Shown here: positions 17,589-26,155 of the stretch, piece after piece
How the letters are laid out: each line of letters starts with the position of its first letter
Numbering within the stretch: the stretch's first letter is position 1
Source: MGBC131033 sp910585655
Lineage (GTDB): Bacteria; Bacillota; Clostridia; Lachnospirales; Lachnospiraceae
Direction: 5' to 3'
DNA length: 64,000 bases
Assembly (NCBI GenBank): GCA_949502025.1
Contig: CATBCG010000013.1
Location: forward strand, 1-64,000
Program-made: the position numbers and the translations under genes
The notes under the pieces: generated by a model
Told to the model about the DNA's origin: nothing
What the model saw: the letters and a program-made list of their open reading frames with translations, nothing else
Database searches by the model: none

Positions 17589-19421
17589 TTACTTTAACTG
17601 ACCGCGTAGGATTTCCTGTAACCGCTCCGGATCTATCGGCTTTGAGCAATGCTCATTCATGCCTGCCTCTCTCGATAACCGGATATCTTCCACAAACGCA
17701 TTGGCTGTCATTGCCACAATCCACACGCTTTCTGCATCACTCCTGGAAAGCTGGCGAATTCGCTTTGTCGCATCGTAACCATTCATCACCGGCATCTGGA
17801 TATCCATAAAAATCAAATCAAAATATCCCTCCGGCGAAGCCTCAAACTTCTCTACCGCCTCGGCGCCGTTATCCGCTACTTCTACCTGTACGCCGGTAAT
17901 CGAAAGCATTTCTACCGCAATTTCCTGATTCAGCTCCACATCTTCTACCAGCAGAACATGGCGACCGCTGTAATCCGCTATCCGTTCGGCTCCCGCCTCA
18001 TTCCCTCCTGACAGACCGTTCGTCAGACCGGAAAGCGTATTGAAAAGCCTGCTTTTAAACAGCGGGCATGGAACAAACGCATTGACTCCCACACGAGTTG
18101 CCCGGTATTCTAACTGCGCCCAGTCTGCCTCGGATACAAGCAAAATCGGAAACTCCTGCCCGGCTAGCTGTCGGACATGGGCAGCCAGCTCCAACACCGG
18201 CATATCCTCTAACTCCTGTCCCAGTAACAGCGCGCATGGCATCTGGTTCTCATACTGCTTCTCTGTCAGCCAGGTCACGGCATCGACGCCCCTGCTTTTG
18301 CATACCGGCTGCAGTCCGCCTTCTTTTAAATATCTGGTAATCTGCTCTGCCCGATCCTCCTGGCTTTCTGCCAGCAGAATACTCTGCCCTACCGGCAGCA
18401 GAGGATCCTTTTTTCCCTGCATGGCAGGCGTAACCGGAATCCGTACCATAAAACGGCTTCCGACCCCTTCTTCGCTTTCTACCTGGATTTCCCCGCCCAT
18501 TCGATCCACCAGGTTTTTTACGATAGACATACCAAGCCCGGTTCCTTCGATTTTGCTGGTGGTCGTATTCGTCACCCGTTCAAACGGTACAAAAATCCGC
18601 TCTAAAAATTCCTTGCTCATTCCGATTCCATTGTCCTCGCACAAAAAATCCAGCCAGAGCGTTTCTTTTTGTTCTGATTCCATCCGCTGTGTAAATCGTA
18701 CCAAAATCTCCCCGTTCTCCAACGTATATTTTACTGCGTTTCCTATGATATTGACTAAAATCTGCCTAAGCCGCAGAGAATCGCCAATCAGTTCCTCCTC
18801 CTGAATCTGATCAATTTCAATCTGAAGCCGGTGATTCCTCTGCGCCGCCTGCGGTCGCACGATTACCGCAATATCATGAATCAGATCCGCCAGAGAAAAT
18901 ACTTCTTCGTTCAAGCTTAATCTGCCGCTGTCAATCCTTGACATATCCAACACATCGTTGACCAGGCTCATCAGATGGGCGGAGGCTGTTTTGATCTTTA
19001 GCAGACAATCCTGTACACGCGGCTTTTCATCAATATGAGACAACCCGATGGTAGTCATTCCCATAATCGCGTTCATCGGCGTACGGATATCATGGGACAT
19101 ATTAGAAAGAAAGCTGCTCTTTGCTTTGTTGGCTTCTCTCGCCTCCTGCAGCGCATGTTCCAGCGCTGCCCGTTCTTTCTCCCAGGCAGCAGTCTCTTCC
19201 AGGGCGGCTCCTAACACCCATAGTTCCCGGTTCTCCTCCAAAGGTATGATATCGATCTTCCGGCTTTGTAAAAGCCGTATTACCTGATCGGAATCCGCCG
19301 TCAAAAGCTCTTCCTTTGTCTGCCCTGTCAGCATACAGGCTCCCTCATCCGTATGCAAAACACGGCAATCTCCTTGCCCACGCTCTATTACCAAATACCC
19401 TTTGTCTTCCTTACGTTCCAT
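17589..19421 (-). CDS. Soluble hybrid histidine kinase with two receiver-like domains
   Basis: The 610-residue protein has no transmembrane segment. A short PAS-like N-terminus (about 1-80) is followed by a coiled linker, HisKA with H110 in SNMSHDIRTP, and a HATPase domain (GTGLGMSIV box). A first receiver-like domain (about 345-465) lacks the acceptor Asp (LLLGQELED). A full receiver (about 486-610) has D540 in FMDIQMPVMNG. The layout resembles BarA-type phosphorelay kinases. It is the first gene of the operon, so it may feed phosphate to the regulator at its end or to unlinked partners. Confidence 0.88.
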   Translation of the reverse strand: MERKEDKGYLVIERGQGDCRVLHTDEGACMLTGQTKEELLTADSDQVIRLLQSRKIDIIPLEENRELWVLGAALEETAAWEKERAALEHALQEAREANKAKSSFLSNMSHDIRTPMNAIMGMTTIGLSHIDEKPRVQDCLLKIKTASAHLMSLVNDVLDMSRIDSGRLSLNEEVFSLADLIHDIAVIVRPQAAQRNHRLQIEIDQIQEEELIGDSLRLRQILVNIIGNAVKYTLENGEILVRFTQRMESEQKETLWLDFLCEDNGIGMSKEFLERIFVPFERVTNTTTSKIEGTGLGMSIVKNLVDRMGGEIQVESEEGVGSRFMVRIPVTPAMQGKKDPLLPVGQSILLAESQEDRAEQITRYLKEGGLQPVCKSRGVDAVTWLTEKQYENQMPCALLLGQELEDMPVLELAAHVRQLAGQEFPILLVSEADWAQLEYRATRVGVNAFVPCPLFKSRLFNTLSGLTNGLSGGNEAGAERIADYSGRHVLLVEDVELNQEIAVEMLSITGVQVEVADNGAEAVEKFEASPEGYFDLIFMDIQMPVMNGYDATKRIRQLSRSDAESVWIVAMTANAFVEDIRLSREAGMNEHCSKPIDPERLQEILRGQLK

Positions 19422-19465
19422 TGTTCCCCCGCTCCATCGCTATAGTTGCCAGTGTCCTTTCGGAT

Positions 19466-19494
19466 ATCTTACCATATTTTTATATGCTTGACAA
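19466..19494 (-). promoter_or_regulatory. Promoter of the signalling operon
   Basis: TTGTCA (19489-19494) and TAAGAT (19466-19471) on the minus strand with a 17-bp spacer, 44 bp before the hybrid kinase start codon. Confidence 0.65.
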
Positions 19495-19514
19495 TTCCTT
19501 TTGCTTTGATTTCC

Positions 19515-19567
19515 AAAAAGAAAAGCTGATATGCCGCGGCTGTTTAAAGTCAGCCAGGCATACCAGC
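19515..19567 (-). terminator. metK terminator
   Basis: On the minus strand GCTGGTATGCC...GGCATATCAGC forms a long stem with an inner GGCTG/CAGCC pair, followed by TTTTCTTTTT. It lies 20 bp behind the metK stop codon. Confidence 0.8.
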
Positions 19568-19586
19568 CTGTATCAGATAGTTCTGT

Positions 19587-20801
19587 TTAGCAGTATTTCT
19601 TTAATTCCTCTACTTTGTCCAGACGCTCCCAGCTTACATCAATATCATGACGCCCAAAATGCCCGTAAGCGGCTGTCTGCTTATAAATCGGCTTTCTTAA
19701 ATCCAACATTTTGATCATTCCTGCCGGTCTCAGATCGAAATTCTCACGAATGATTTCTACCAATCTTTCATCCGAAACCTTGCCGGTTCCAAACGTATCA
19801 ACCATCACGGAAGTTGGGTTTGCTACGCCGATAGCATAGGAAAGCTGTACTTCACAACGCTCTGCCAAGCCTGCAGCCACCACATTTTTCGCCACATAAC
19901 GAGCCGCATAGGCAGCGCAGCGATCTACCTTTGTACAGTCTTTTCCGGAAAATGCTCCGCCGCCATGGCGCGCATAACCGCCATACGTATCTACAATAAT
20001 TTTCCGCCCGGTCAGTCCGCTGTCCCCATTTGGACCACCAATGACAAAACGTCCGGTCGGGTTAATAAAAAATTTGGTCTTTTCGTCTACTAACTCCTGC
20101 GGCAATACCGTATCCAAGACCTGTTTTTTAATATCCTCATGAATCTGTTCCTGGGTTACATCCGCATCATGCTGGGTAGAAATAACAACTGCATTCAGAT
20201 GGATCGGCTTTCCGTTCTCGTCATATTCTACTGTCACCTGGGATTTTCCGTCCGGACGCAGGTATGGCAATGTACCATTTTTCCGTACCTCTGTCAGCTT
20301 CCTTGTCAGCTTATGCGCCAGCGCAATCGGATACGGCATATACTCTTCGGTCTCATTGGTAGCATAACCAAACATCATCCCCTGATCCCCGGCTCCAATC
20401 GCGGCGATTTCTTCTTCGCTCATTTCCGCTTCATTTTCATGCTTAACGCTTAACGCCTGCTTTGCCTCTAAGGCATGATCAACCCCCATGGCAATGTCCG
20501 AAGACTGCTCGTCCAATGCTACAATCACGCCGCATGTATTGGCGTCAAAGCCCTTTTCCGAAGCATCATAGCCAATCTCACGGATCGTATCACGAACTAT
20601 TTTTTGGATATCCACATATCCGGTAGTCGTCACCTCGCCCATCACCAGTACAAGTCCGGTGGTAATCGCGGTCTCACACGCTACACGGCTCATAGGATCC
20701 TGCTCTAACAGGGCATCTAATACTGCATCGGATATCTGGTCGCAGATTTTATCCGGATGCCCCTCGGTTACGGATTCGGAAGTAAATAATCTTTTTTCCA
20801 T
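19587..20801 (-). CDS. metK: S-adenosylmethionine synthetase
   Basis: MetK makes SAM from methionine and ATP. The ATG at 20801 (404 aa) is chosen for its upstream GAAAGGA and the family start MEKRLFTSESVTEGHPDKICDQ-type sequence. Visible motifs are GHPDK (about 13-17), GAGDQGMMFGYA (about 115-126) and GGGAFSGKDCTKVDR (about 255-269). The gene is monocistronic and controlled by a SAM-I riboswitch, so high SAM shuts its own synthesis. Confidence 0.97.
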   Translation of the reverse strand: MEKRLFTSESVTEGHPDKICDQISDAVLDALLEQDPMSRVACETAITTGLVLVMGEVTTTGYVDIQKIVRDTIREIGYDASEKGFDANTCGVIVALDEQSSDIAMGVDHALEAKQALSVKHENEAEMSEEEIAAIGAGDQGMMFGYATNETEEYMPYPIALAHKLTRKLTEVRKNGTLPYLRPDGKSQVTVEYDENGKPIHLNAVVISTQHDADVTQEQIHEDIKKQVLDTVLPQELVDEKTKFFINPTGRFVIGGPNGDSGLTGRKIIVDTYGGYARHGGGAFSGKDCTKVDRCAAYAARYVAKNVVAAGLAERCEVQLSYAIGVANPTSVMVDTFGTGKVSDERLVEIIRENFDLRPAGMIKMLDLRKPIYKQTAAYGHFGRHDIDVSWERLDKVEELKKYC

Positions 20802-20869
20802 GTTCTTTCGTCCTTTCCTTTCTACTGACGGCGGTCGTATGCTTACTATGTAGGACGTTCGGCACACAA

Positions 20870-20906
20870 AGAGCCGGCAGCATCTTCCTAGATGCCGTCC
20901 GGCTCT
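20870..20906 (-). terminator. SAM riboswitch expression-platform hairpin
   Basis: On the minus strand AGAGCCGGACGGCATCT and AGATGCTGCCGGCTCT pair around an AGGA loop. The tail is only TTGTGTG, so the T run is short. It lies between the aptamer and metK, where the SAM-bound state should expose it. Confidence 0.7.
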
Positions 20907-20968
20907 CTTATTCGTCCTATATCCCTTCGCATCCGCACCATAAGCGGACTTGATATCATCACCAAATC

Positions 20969-21080
20969 CTCTTATTGTTCGGTTCCCTCTCCGGGATTCC
21001 GCTCAGGTTGGCACCTTCCATTTGACTGGGGTTGCCGTGACTTCACAGAGCCTTCACTCTCCGCCACTCTGAATAAGAGA
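20969..21080 (-). promoter_or_regulatory. SAM-I (S box) riboswitch
   Basis: The minus strand carries the S-box core: CTCTTATTC (P1, 21071-21079), AGAGTGGCGGAG, GGCTCTGTGAAG, CACGGCAACC and GGTGCCAA. P1 closes with AATAAGAG at 20969-20976. The aptamer binds SAM and represses the downstream metK. A second copy of GAATAAGAG (20905-20913) overlaps the terminator arm and could pair with the 5' strand of P1. Confidence 0.95.
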
Positions 21081-21144
21081 TTTTCTTTTTATTCTGTTAC
21101 GGCAGGAACGGCAGCTTTTCCTTGGCGCCTACCTGCTGCTCTTT

Positions 21145-21173
21145 AGCATACTACGGAACCTTCGCTACGTCAA
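21145..21173 (-). promoter_or_regulatory. Promoter of the metK leader
   Basis: TTGACG (21168-21173) and TATGCT (21145-21150) on the minus strand with a 17-bp spacer, about 65 bp before the aptamer. Confidence 0.75.
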
Positions 21174-21182
21174 GAACTATTT

Positions 21183-21461
21183 TTATTTGTCTGATACTGC
21201 AAGCGATTGAAACAGATTGTATAAATCCTTTAGCCCCTGCTGATAATGGATTCTCTCAAGAGCCGCCGCCTTTTTTGACGCTGCAGAAACAAATTCATCC
21301 AATAAGCCCTTTTGCTCCTCTGACAAGGTTACTTCTAAACTGTCATGCGCCTCAATCTCCTGATCAAGAGCCATCTGATAACTTTTATCGTGCATTTTAA
21401 TTCTGTCTAACCGTTCTTCTGCTAAGGACTGTGTTAGTACTTCCAAAATTTCATTTCTCAT
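21183..21461 (-). CDS. Small helical protein, DUF6809-like
   Basis: The ATG at 21461 (92 aa) follows AAGGAGATACT. The product is mostly helical and charged, with a pattern (LSEEQKGLLDEFVSAASKKA, then a tail around LYNLFQSL) reminiscent of the small DUF6809 family seen in Lachnospiraceae. No catalytic motif or membrane segment is visible and the function is unknown. It ends 10 bp before the metK promoter. Confidence 0.7.
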   Translation of the reverse strand: MRNEILEVLTQSLAEERLDRIKMHDKSYQMALDQEIEAHDSLEVTLSEEQKGLLDEFVSAASKKAAALERIHYQQGLKDLYNLFQSLAVSDK

Positions 21462-21578
21462 AGTATCTCCTTTTAAAATGTTTATTCGGATTTGTTCTAT
21501 CATACACTTTTTATAAAACACTGTCTACCAAAAGAATTGTTGTTAGACAAATTTTGTTACTATTGCACATCGTTCGCC

Positions 21579-22595
21579 TTATTCCTCCGGCAAATAACGC
21601 AGCTTTCCTCGTTCTTCCTGATACGTAAACTCTGCCTTCCAACCATTGATCATCGTCATCTGAGGCGCCCGGTGTCCGATATCGGCTCCGGTCAGAATCG
21701 GAAGTTTCAGATCACCGAGAGCGCTTTCTACCGCCTCCTCGAACCCTATTCCATAATCAGACTGAAAAAAACACGGACGACCAAACAAAAACCCGGTAGC
21801 TCTCTCAAACCAGCCTGCGTATTTCATCTGCAGCAGCCCGGTAGTCAAACGCTCCGCCGAAAGAGCGAATGTTTCCAAATACCAAAGGACGCCGTCCTTT
21901 GCATAACGACGATTAAATTCTTTTGTTCCCTCGTACGGAGTCCCGATTAAATTGAGCAGCAGATCCATACAGCCGCCTAAAAGCCGCCCGGACATCGCAA
22001 GCGTTTCCTCTCCATACAACGGACGCAAACGCACTGGTTCCTTGGTATCGTAGCATTCTAACCCCGTCAGTCTTTCCGGAAATTCTGCCTCATAAAAAGA
22101 AAAGCTGTTCTCCTCTAGCCGCTTTCCCTCCAACAGCTCCAAATTCGCCGTCAGAGCCGGATGCCATTGCGCCATACCAAAATCATTGAAATTACAGCCG
22201 TATACCGTCGGAATGTCGCAAAGCGTCGTAACCGGATACAAAATTCCCGTATTGTCCGAATATCCCTGTATCCACTTTGGATTTTTCCGAATCAGTTCCA
22301 GGTCTAAATACGGAAGGATCTCCAATAAAAAGTCTCCTCCTTTGGCACATACAATCCAGTTGATTTCCGGATCGGCGATCAGGCTCATAAATTCATCCGC
22401 CCTTACCTGCTTTTCTGCGCTTCGTCCCCTTTTCGACATACGGACGCTGGCAGTTTCTTTTATCCGATAGCCTCTCTCTTCCAGATTCATCTTACCGTTT
22501 TCTAAGCGCACCAGATCGGTCTGCTTGCTGTTGCCGTCCGATGGAGCCGTAATCCCGATTCCGTTTCCTTCACACAAAAAACTTATCTTTTTCAA
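21579..22595 (-). CDS. Peptidase S66 family (LD-carboxypeptidase / MccF-like)
   Basis: The 338-residue protein starts at a TTG that follows AGGGAGG. It carries S66 features: GIGITAPS near the N-terminus, the nucleophile motif GYSDNTG (about 110-116) and C-terminal GADIGHRAPQM (about 305-315) with the catalytic His. S66 enzymes remove D-Ala from murein tetrapeptides or inactivate microcin-like peptides. The sequence does not say which. It follows sdaAA by 36 bp and may be co-transcribed. Confidence 0.85.
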   Translation of the reverse strand: MKKISFLCEGNGIGITAPSDGNSKQTDLVRLENGKMNLEERGYRIKETASVRMSKRGRSAEKQVRADEFMSLIADPEINWIVCAKGGDFLLEILPYLDLELIRKNPKWIQGYSDNTGILYPVTTLCDIPTVYGCNFNDFGMAQWHPALTANLELLEGKRLEENSFSFYEAEFPERLTGLECYDTKEPVRLRPLYGEETLAMSGRLLGGCMDLLLNLIGTPYEGTKEFNRRYAKDGVLWYLETFALSAERLTTGLLQMKYAGWFERATGFLFGRPCFFQSDYGIGFEEAVESALGDLKLPILTGADIGHRAPQMTMINGWKAEFTYQEERGKLRYLPEE

Positions 22596-22631
22596 AGCCT
22601 ATCCCTCCCTTTTAAGCTCTGTGAGGTCGAT

Positions 22632-23501
22632 TTATCCTTGTATTTCTTTTGCTATCCGAATGCCTGTCGGCGTCGCAGCCAGACCGCCTTCTCCGGTCTC
22701 TCTAAGCGCAGGCGACATACAGACGCCGATGCTGCGCATCGCATCGATTACCTCGTCCGGCGGAATGACACTCCGAATCCCTGCTAACGCCATATCCGCG
22801 CTGGTTAAGGCATTTACCGCGCCTACTACATTTCGCTTTACACAGGGAACCTCTACCAAACCCGCTACCGGATCGCAGGCAAGTCCCAATAGATTTTTCA
22901 ACGCCAACGCAGCAGCATGACAAACCGTCTCTGCATCTCCGCCTTTTAAATATACCGCAGAGCCTGCCGCCATTGCGCTTGCCGAGCCGATTTCTGCCTG
23001 ACAGCCGCCTGCTGCACCTGCCAAAAAAGCCCTTTCTGCAATAATTCTCCCGATTCCTGCAGCCACAAACATCGCTTCTGTCATTTCATTTAAGGAATAT
23101 CCAAGCTGTTCTTCCATCGTCAAAAGCACGGCAGGCAGTACGCCGCAGGAACCGGCAGTCGGAGCCGCTACAATTCGTTTCATACAGGCGTTGGACTCCC
23201 CCATCCGTAGCGCCTTTACCATGACCGTCCCAATAAAGTCTCCGCACAGGCTTTCCCCTGACGCTATCCGTTCTTCTAAACGCTTTCCGCTGCCGCCTAC
23301 CAAACCGCTTGCCGATGAAAGCTCGCTGTCATAGCTTTGATCCGCCTGCTGCATCGCCCGGTACATCTCCTTCATCCTGGTAAATGATTCCAGTCGATCG
23401 GTCTGCCGCTCTCTGCAATCAAGTTCTATCATTACCCCTGCAAAGCTGCCTCCTGTCTGCTTTGCCCGACGGACAATTTCCGCCAATGAACCAAATGCCA
23501 T
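22632..23501 (-). CDS. sdaAA: L-serine dehydratase, alpha subunit
   Basis: With the beta subunit this iron-sulfur enzyme deaminates L-serine to pyruvate and ammonia. The 289-residue protein shows VAAPTAGSCGVLPAVL (about 110-125) and the conserved cysteines in AALALKNLLGLACDPVAG and VEVPCVKRN (about 193-222), which bind the 4Fe-4S cluster in this family. The start follows AGGAGG. It lies 32 bp behind sdaAB. Confidence 0.95.
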   Translation of the reverse strand: MAFGSLAEIVRRAKQTGGSFAGVMIELDCRERQTDRLESFTRMKEMYRAMQQADQSYDSELSSASGLVGGSGKRLEERIASGESLCGDFIGTVMVKALRMGESNACMKRIVAAPTAGSCGVLPAVLLTMEEQLGYSLNEMTEAMFVAAGIGRIIAERAFLAGAAGGCQAEIGSASAMAAGSAVYLKGGDAETVCHAAALALKNLLGLACDPVAGLVEVPCVKRNVVGAVNALTSADMALAGIRSVIPPDEVIDAMRSIGVCMSPALRETGEGGLAATPTGIRIAKEIQG

Positions 23502-23533
23502 CTTGTTTTCCTCCTGGTTTCCATATTCTTGTT

Positions 23534-24193
23534 TTATTCCATTCCCAGGTAAGTCACCTTGGTAATTCCCTTACGTTTGGATAGCCATTCCAATGATTCT
23601 TCTGGAATTTCCCGGTCGCATTCCACTACCATAACCGCATGCCCGCCCCGCTCGTTCCGGTAAAGCTGCATGGTGGCAATGTTGATGTTCTGCCGGGAAA
23701 GCATAGAAGTCACCTCTGCCACATACCCTGGCTGATCCTCATTGTGAACAAGGAGCGTCGGGTAATCTCCGTAAAAATTTGCCTCTAATCCGTCTACCTG
23801 GCAGATTCTAATTCTTCCACCCCCCACAGAGGACGCCAATACTTCTAATGTTTTTCCATCCTCCCCTGTCAGAACCAGCTTGACCGTGTTCGGATGCGCC
23901 TCTCTGATATCTGCAGCGCCAAAGCGATACTCCAAGCCAGCCTCTTCTGCCAAACGAAAGCTGTCCGGAATCCGTTCGTCATTCGGCTTCATCCCCAAGA
24001 GACCTGCTATCAACGCCCTGTCCGTCCCGTGTCCCTTTCCGGTCGCCAAAAAGGAACCATATAAAAAAAGCTCTGCCTGCTTTACTGCACTGCCCAACAG
24101 CCGACGACAGATATACCCAATCCGGACAGCTCCCGCTGTATGCGAACTGGACGGACCTACCATTACTGGTCCTACGATCTCGAATAAGTTCAT
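23534..24193 (-). CDS. sdaAB: L-serine dehydratase, beta subunit
   Basis: The 219-residue subunit has the diagnostic GPVMVGPSSSHTAGAVRIG (about 8-26) and a C-terminal ACT domain (about 145-219, with EDQPGYVAEVTSMLS) that usually senses serine. It is the first gene of the sdaAB-sdaAA-S66 operon, which is driven by the promoter and operator-like repeat directly upstream. Confidence 0.95.
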   Translation of the reverse strand: MNLFEIVGPVMVGPSSSHTAGAVRIGYICRRLLGSAVKQAELFLYGSFLATGKGHGTDRALIAGLLGMKPNDERIPDSFRLAEEAGLEYRFGAADIREAHPNTVKLVLTGEDGKTLEVLASSVGGGRIRICQVDGLEANFYGDYPTLLVHNEDQPGYVAEVTSMLSRQNINIATMQLYRNERGGHAVMVVECDREIPEESLEWLSKRKGITKVTYLGME

Positions 24194-24230
24194 ATCGTCT
24201 TCCCTTTCTTCTAAAATACCCTTACCTAAC

Positions 24231-24278
24231 AGTATCCCCGTTTAAACCTATTTTAGCCTAAAACGGGGATACTTGCAA
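24231..24278 (-). promoter_or_regulatory. sdaAB promoter with large inverted repeat
   Basis: -35 TTGCAA (24273-24278) and -10 TAAAAT (24250-24255) on the minus strand with a 17-bp spacer. A perfect 13-bp inverted repeat, AGTATCCCCGTTT / AAACGGGGATACT (24231-24243 and 24261-24273), flanks the -10 box. One arm lies inside the spacer and the other just after the start site. No T run follows, so an operator is more likely than a terminator. Confidence 0.65.
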
Positions 24279-24318
24279 TACAATTATTCTATCATTTATT
24301 CCAGGCGGAAAACAGCCG

Positions 24319-25623
24319 CTATCTTACCTTCCTTGCTTTTGGATACACCCTGCCCATCCTCTCATCATCAAACCGGCTATCTATCCATTCCTCCCAGGAA
24401 TTCCTCGGCGCAATTTGATTGCTCCTCTCATGATAACGAGACAATGCGGCAGCAGAAACAGCTACATTACATACCATAAAAACAAGCAGCAGCCAGGTTA
24501 TGACCTTGCCAAAACTTTTGGGAATCCGTTCAATCAAACGGGAAATCACCGGATAGAGCTTTTTAAACCATACCACGGCGGCGATTCCCCAGAAAAAACA
24601 AAACAGCAGATTGATCCTGCCTCCTAAATTAAACGGGATATGCTTATACGTCCAAAACACTGTTCCAAACGCCAGCTCTGTAAACACGCTGCAGCTATAC
24701 TCAAAGGCACCGCCCAAAAAAGTTCCCATCCAAAACAAAAACGAATCGCTCCGGTCACGGTAACGGTAAAGCAATGGCGTCACCGCCGCAATCGCCAGCC
24801 CCCAAACCAGACTGAAATCTCCCCAGACCACACTGCTCCTACTCATCCAATAGCCCATCGTTATCCGGCAAAATACCATCTCCACCAGATCACCTAAAAA
24901 TCCACCGATAAAAAGGAGCATAACGACCTTATAAAAGCCGCAGCCTGCTGCAAATGGCTTTGCTCCCTTTCGTTCCTCCAACGTCTTTTTATCCTGCTTC
25001 TTTGTCTGTGGATAGGCATTGTAGAGCCTTCGCTCTACCAAATGATAGAGCTTCCTGTGCAACCCGGCGCTAAGCGCTCCCATCCAGCGATCCGCCGCCT
25101 TCCACCGCTCTGGCTTCCGGCTTCTGCCGGACAATACAATCAAGGTCGCCATACCATCGACTACCACGATTCCTGTCAGCCCCAATACTATCAGCTCTCT
25201 TACTAACGACGGCACCAGATGATACACATCCGTCAATAAGGAATTTCCCCATTTCATTATCAGGACACCCAATAATCCCCAGATACAAGAGGTCGGTATG
25301 CTGATATAGCCATCCAGGTTCCATTTAATCTTATGATAATCCCACCAACGTTCGTGATACCAATATTCTATCAAACGTCCGGCTATCCATTCCAACAGAC
25401 TGGCAAGGATCATACTGCCAAGAAACAGCCAAATCCCCTGAAGCTCCTGAGTAAAAATCGTGATCAGCAACGCACCAAAGCCATAGATCACACAAAACGG
25501 ACCGTTGATAATGCCACGATTCGTAAAATGCCGCTTTTCCATTGCCGCCACCACGGTTTCCAGCACCCAGCCGGCAAACGAATACACCAAAAACAGCCAT
25601 GTCAGGACAGTCATATGTTCCAT
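24319..25623 (-). CDS. Putative ABC transporter permease, two CmpB-like domains
   Basis: The ATG at 25623 (434 aa) follows GGGTGGAG and gives a normal hydrophobic start (MTVLTWLFLVYSFAGWVLET). The protein has two copies of a four-to-five-helix domain, roughly 1-190 and 245-420, each with an early Gly/Glu-containing helix (FAGWVLETV and FLGDLVEMV). This matches the putative ABC_trans_CmpB family. Most family members have one such domain, so a fused duplicate is likely. No ATPase gene is adjacent and the function is unknown. Confidence 0.75.
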   Translation of the reverse strand: MEHMTVLTWLFLVYSFAGWVLETVVAAMEKRHFTNRGIINGPFCVIYGFGALLITIFTQELQGIWLFLGSMILASLLEWIAGRLIEYWYHERWWDYHKIKWNLDGYISIPTSCIWGLLGVLIMKWGNSLLTDVYHLVPSLVRELIVLGLTGIVVVDGMATLIVLSGRSRKPERWKAADRWMGALSAGLHRKLYHLVERRLYNAYPQTKKQDKKTLEERKGAKPFAAGCGFYKVVMLLFIGGFLGDLVEMVFCRITMGYWMSRSSVVWGDFSLVWGLAIAAVTPLLYRYRDRSDSFLFWMGTFLGGAFEYSCSVFTELAFGTVFWTYKHIPFNLGGRINLLFCFFWGIAAVVWFKKLYPVISRLIERIPKSFGKVITWLLLVFMVCNVAVSAAALSRYHERSNQIAPRNSWEEWIDSRFDDERMGRVYPKARKVR

Positions 25624-25677
25624 TTTTCTCCACCCTTTTATGTATTGGCAGCGACTGGTAATCTGCCGCCAGAGGCA

Positions 25678-25709
25678 TATCAGAGGGAGATTGAATCTCG
25701 CCACTGATA
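25678..25709 (-). promoter_or_regulatory. Hairpin in the CmpB leader
   Basis: TATCAG...CTGATA encloses GAGATT/AATCTC with a one-base centre, within a roughly 150-nt leader. No T run follows, so it is not a simple terminator. It may be a structured 5' UTR; I recognise no riboswitch class. Confidence 0.4.
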
Positions 25710-25780
25710 CAAGTACGTTGCTCACCACTTATAGAGGCGGGAGGCATCTCCTATTTGATATACACTCATCTTTCACTTTT

Positions 25781-25809
25781 AATATATCACATAGAAGAGT
25801 ATTATACAA
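25781..25809 (-). promoter_or_regulatory. Candidate promoter of the CmpB-like gene
   Basis: TTGTAT (25804-25809) and TATATT (25781-25786) on the minus strand with a 17-bp spacer, leaving a leader of about 150 nt. Confidence 0.5.
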
Positions 25810-25822
25810 TTCAAGGAATTCT

Positions 25823-25864
25823 TACGTTTTTCTATCGTTTCTTACAGTTTACAAAAAATCCGGT
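25823..25864 (+). repeat. 42-bp direct repeat, copy 1
   Basis: TACGTTTTTCTATC, then TTTCTTAC and GTTT..CAAAAA, match 26669-26709 with about four mismatches and one gap. The two copies flank the toxin-antitoxin remnant and each lies just 3' of a minus-strand reading frame. Confidence 0.6.
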
Positions 25865-25882
25865 GGTTTTCTGGAAGAATTT

Positions 25883-26026
25883 TCAAAGAATACTTTCAAC
25901 TTTTCGATTACTGTCTGCTTTTTCAATTGAAGCCAGTGCTTCCTCTGTATCAATGGCAGTAACCTTTTTATCTTTGCCACAGTCTTTCTGTTTGATGGTA
26001 TTGATATAGTCAATCCGGAATGGCAC
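25883..26026 (-). pseudogene. Gene remnant of about 45-50 codons
   Basis: On the minus strand a frame with protein-like composition (PFRIDYINTIKQKDCGKDKK, then AIDTEEALASIEKADSNRK) ends in TGA at 25883. It has no ribosome binding site, and a terminator hairpin covers its 5' side. It looks like the tail of a decayed gene. The parent family is not recognised. Confidence 0.4.
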
Positions 26027-26031
26027 AAGCA

Positions 26032-26060
26032 AAAGACGCCTTGCTAAGCAAGACGTCTTT
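26032..26060. terminator. Terminator-like hairpin
   Basis: Two 13-nt arms, AAAGACGCCTTGC (26032-26044) and GCAAGACGTCTTT (26048-26060), pair with one wobble around a TAA loop. On the minus strand the hairpin is followed by TTTTG, so it could end a transcript from the XRE gene at 26.7-28.0 kb. Confidence 0.6.
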
Positions 26061-26155
26061 AGGAACTCCTTCTACACATGGCAGATGAGCTATTATTATA
26101 TGAGATTTTCAATGATTTGTCAATGCGTTTGTCGTGGGCAAGCTTACGAAATAGG

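Noticed and set aside
21579..22595. S66 peptidase as the missing D,D-peptidase of the vanG cluster
   Set aside because: S66 enzymes cut L-D bonds, not D-Ala-D-Ala, and the gene is 27 kb away in a serine dehydratase operon.
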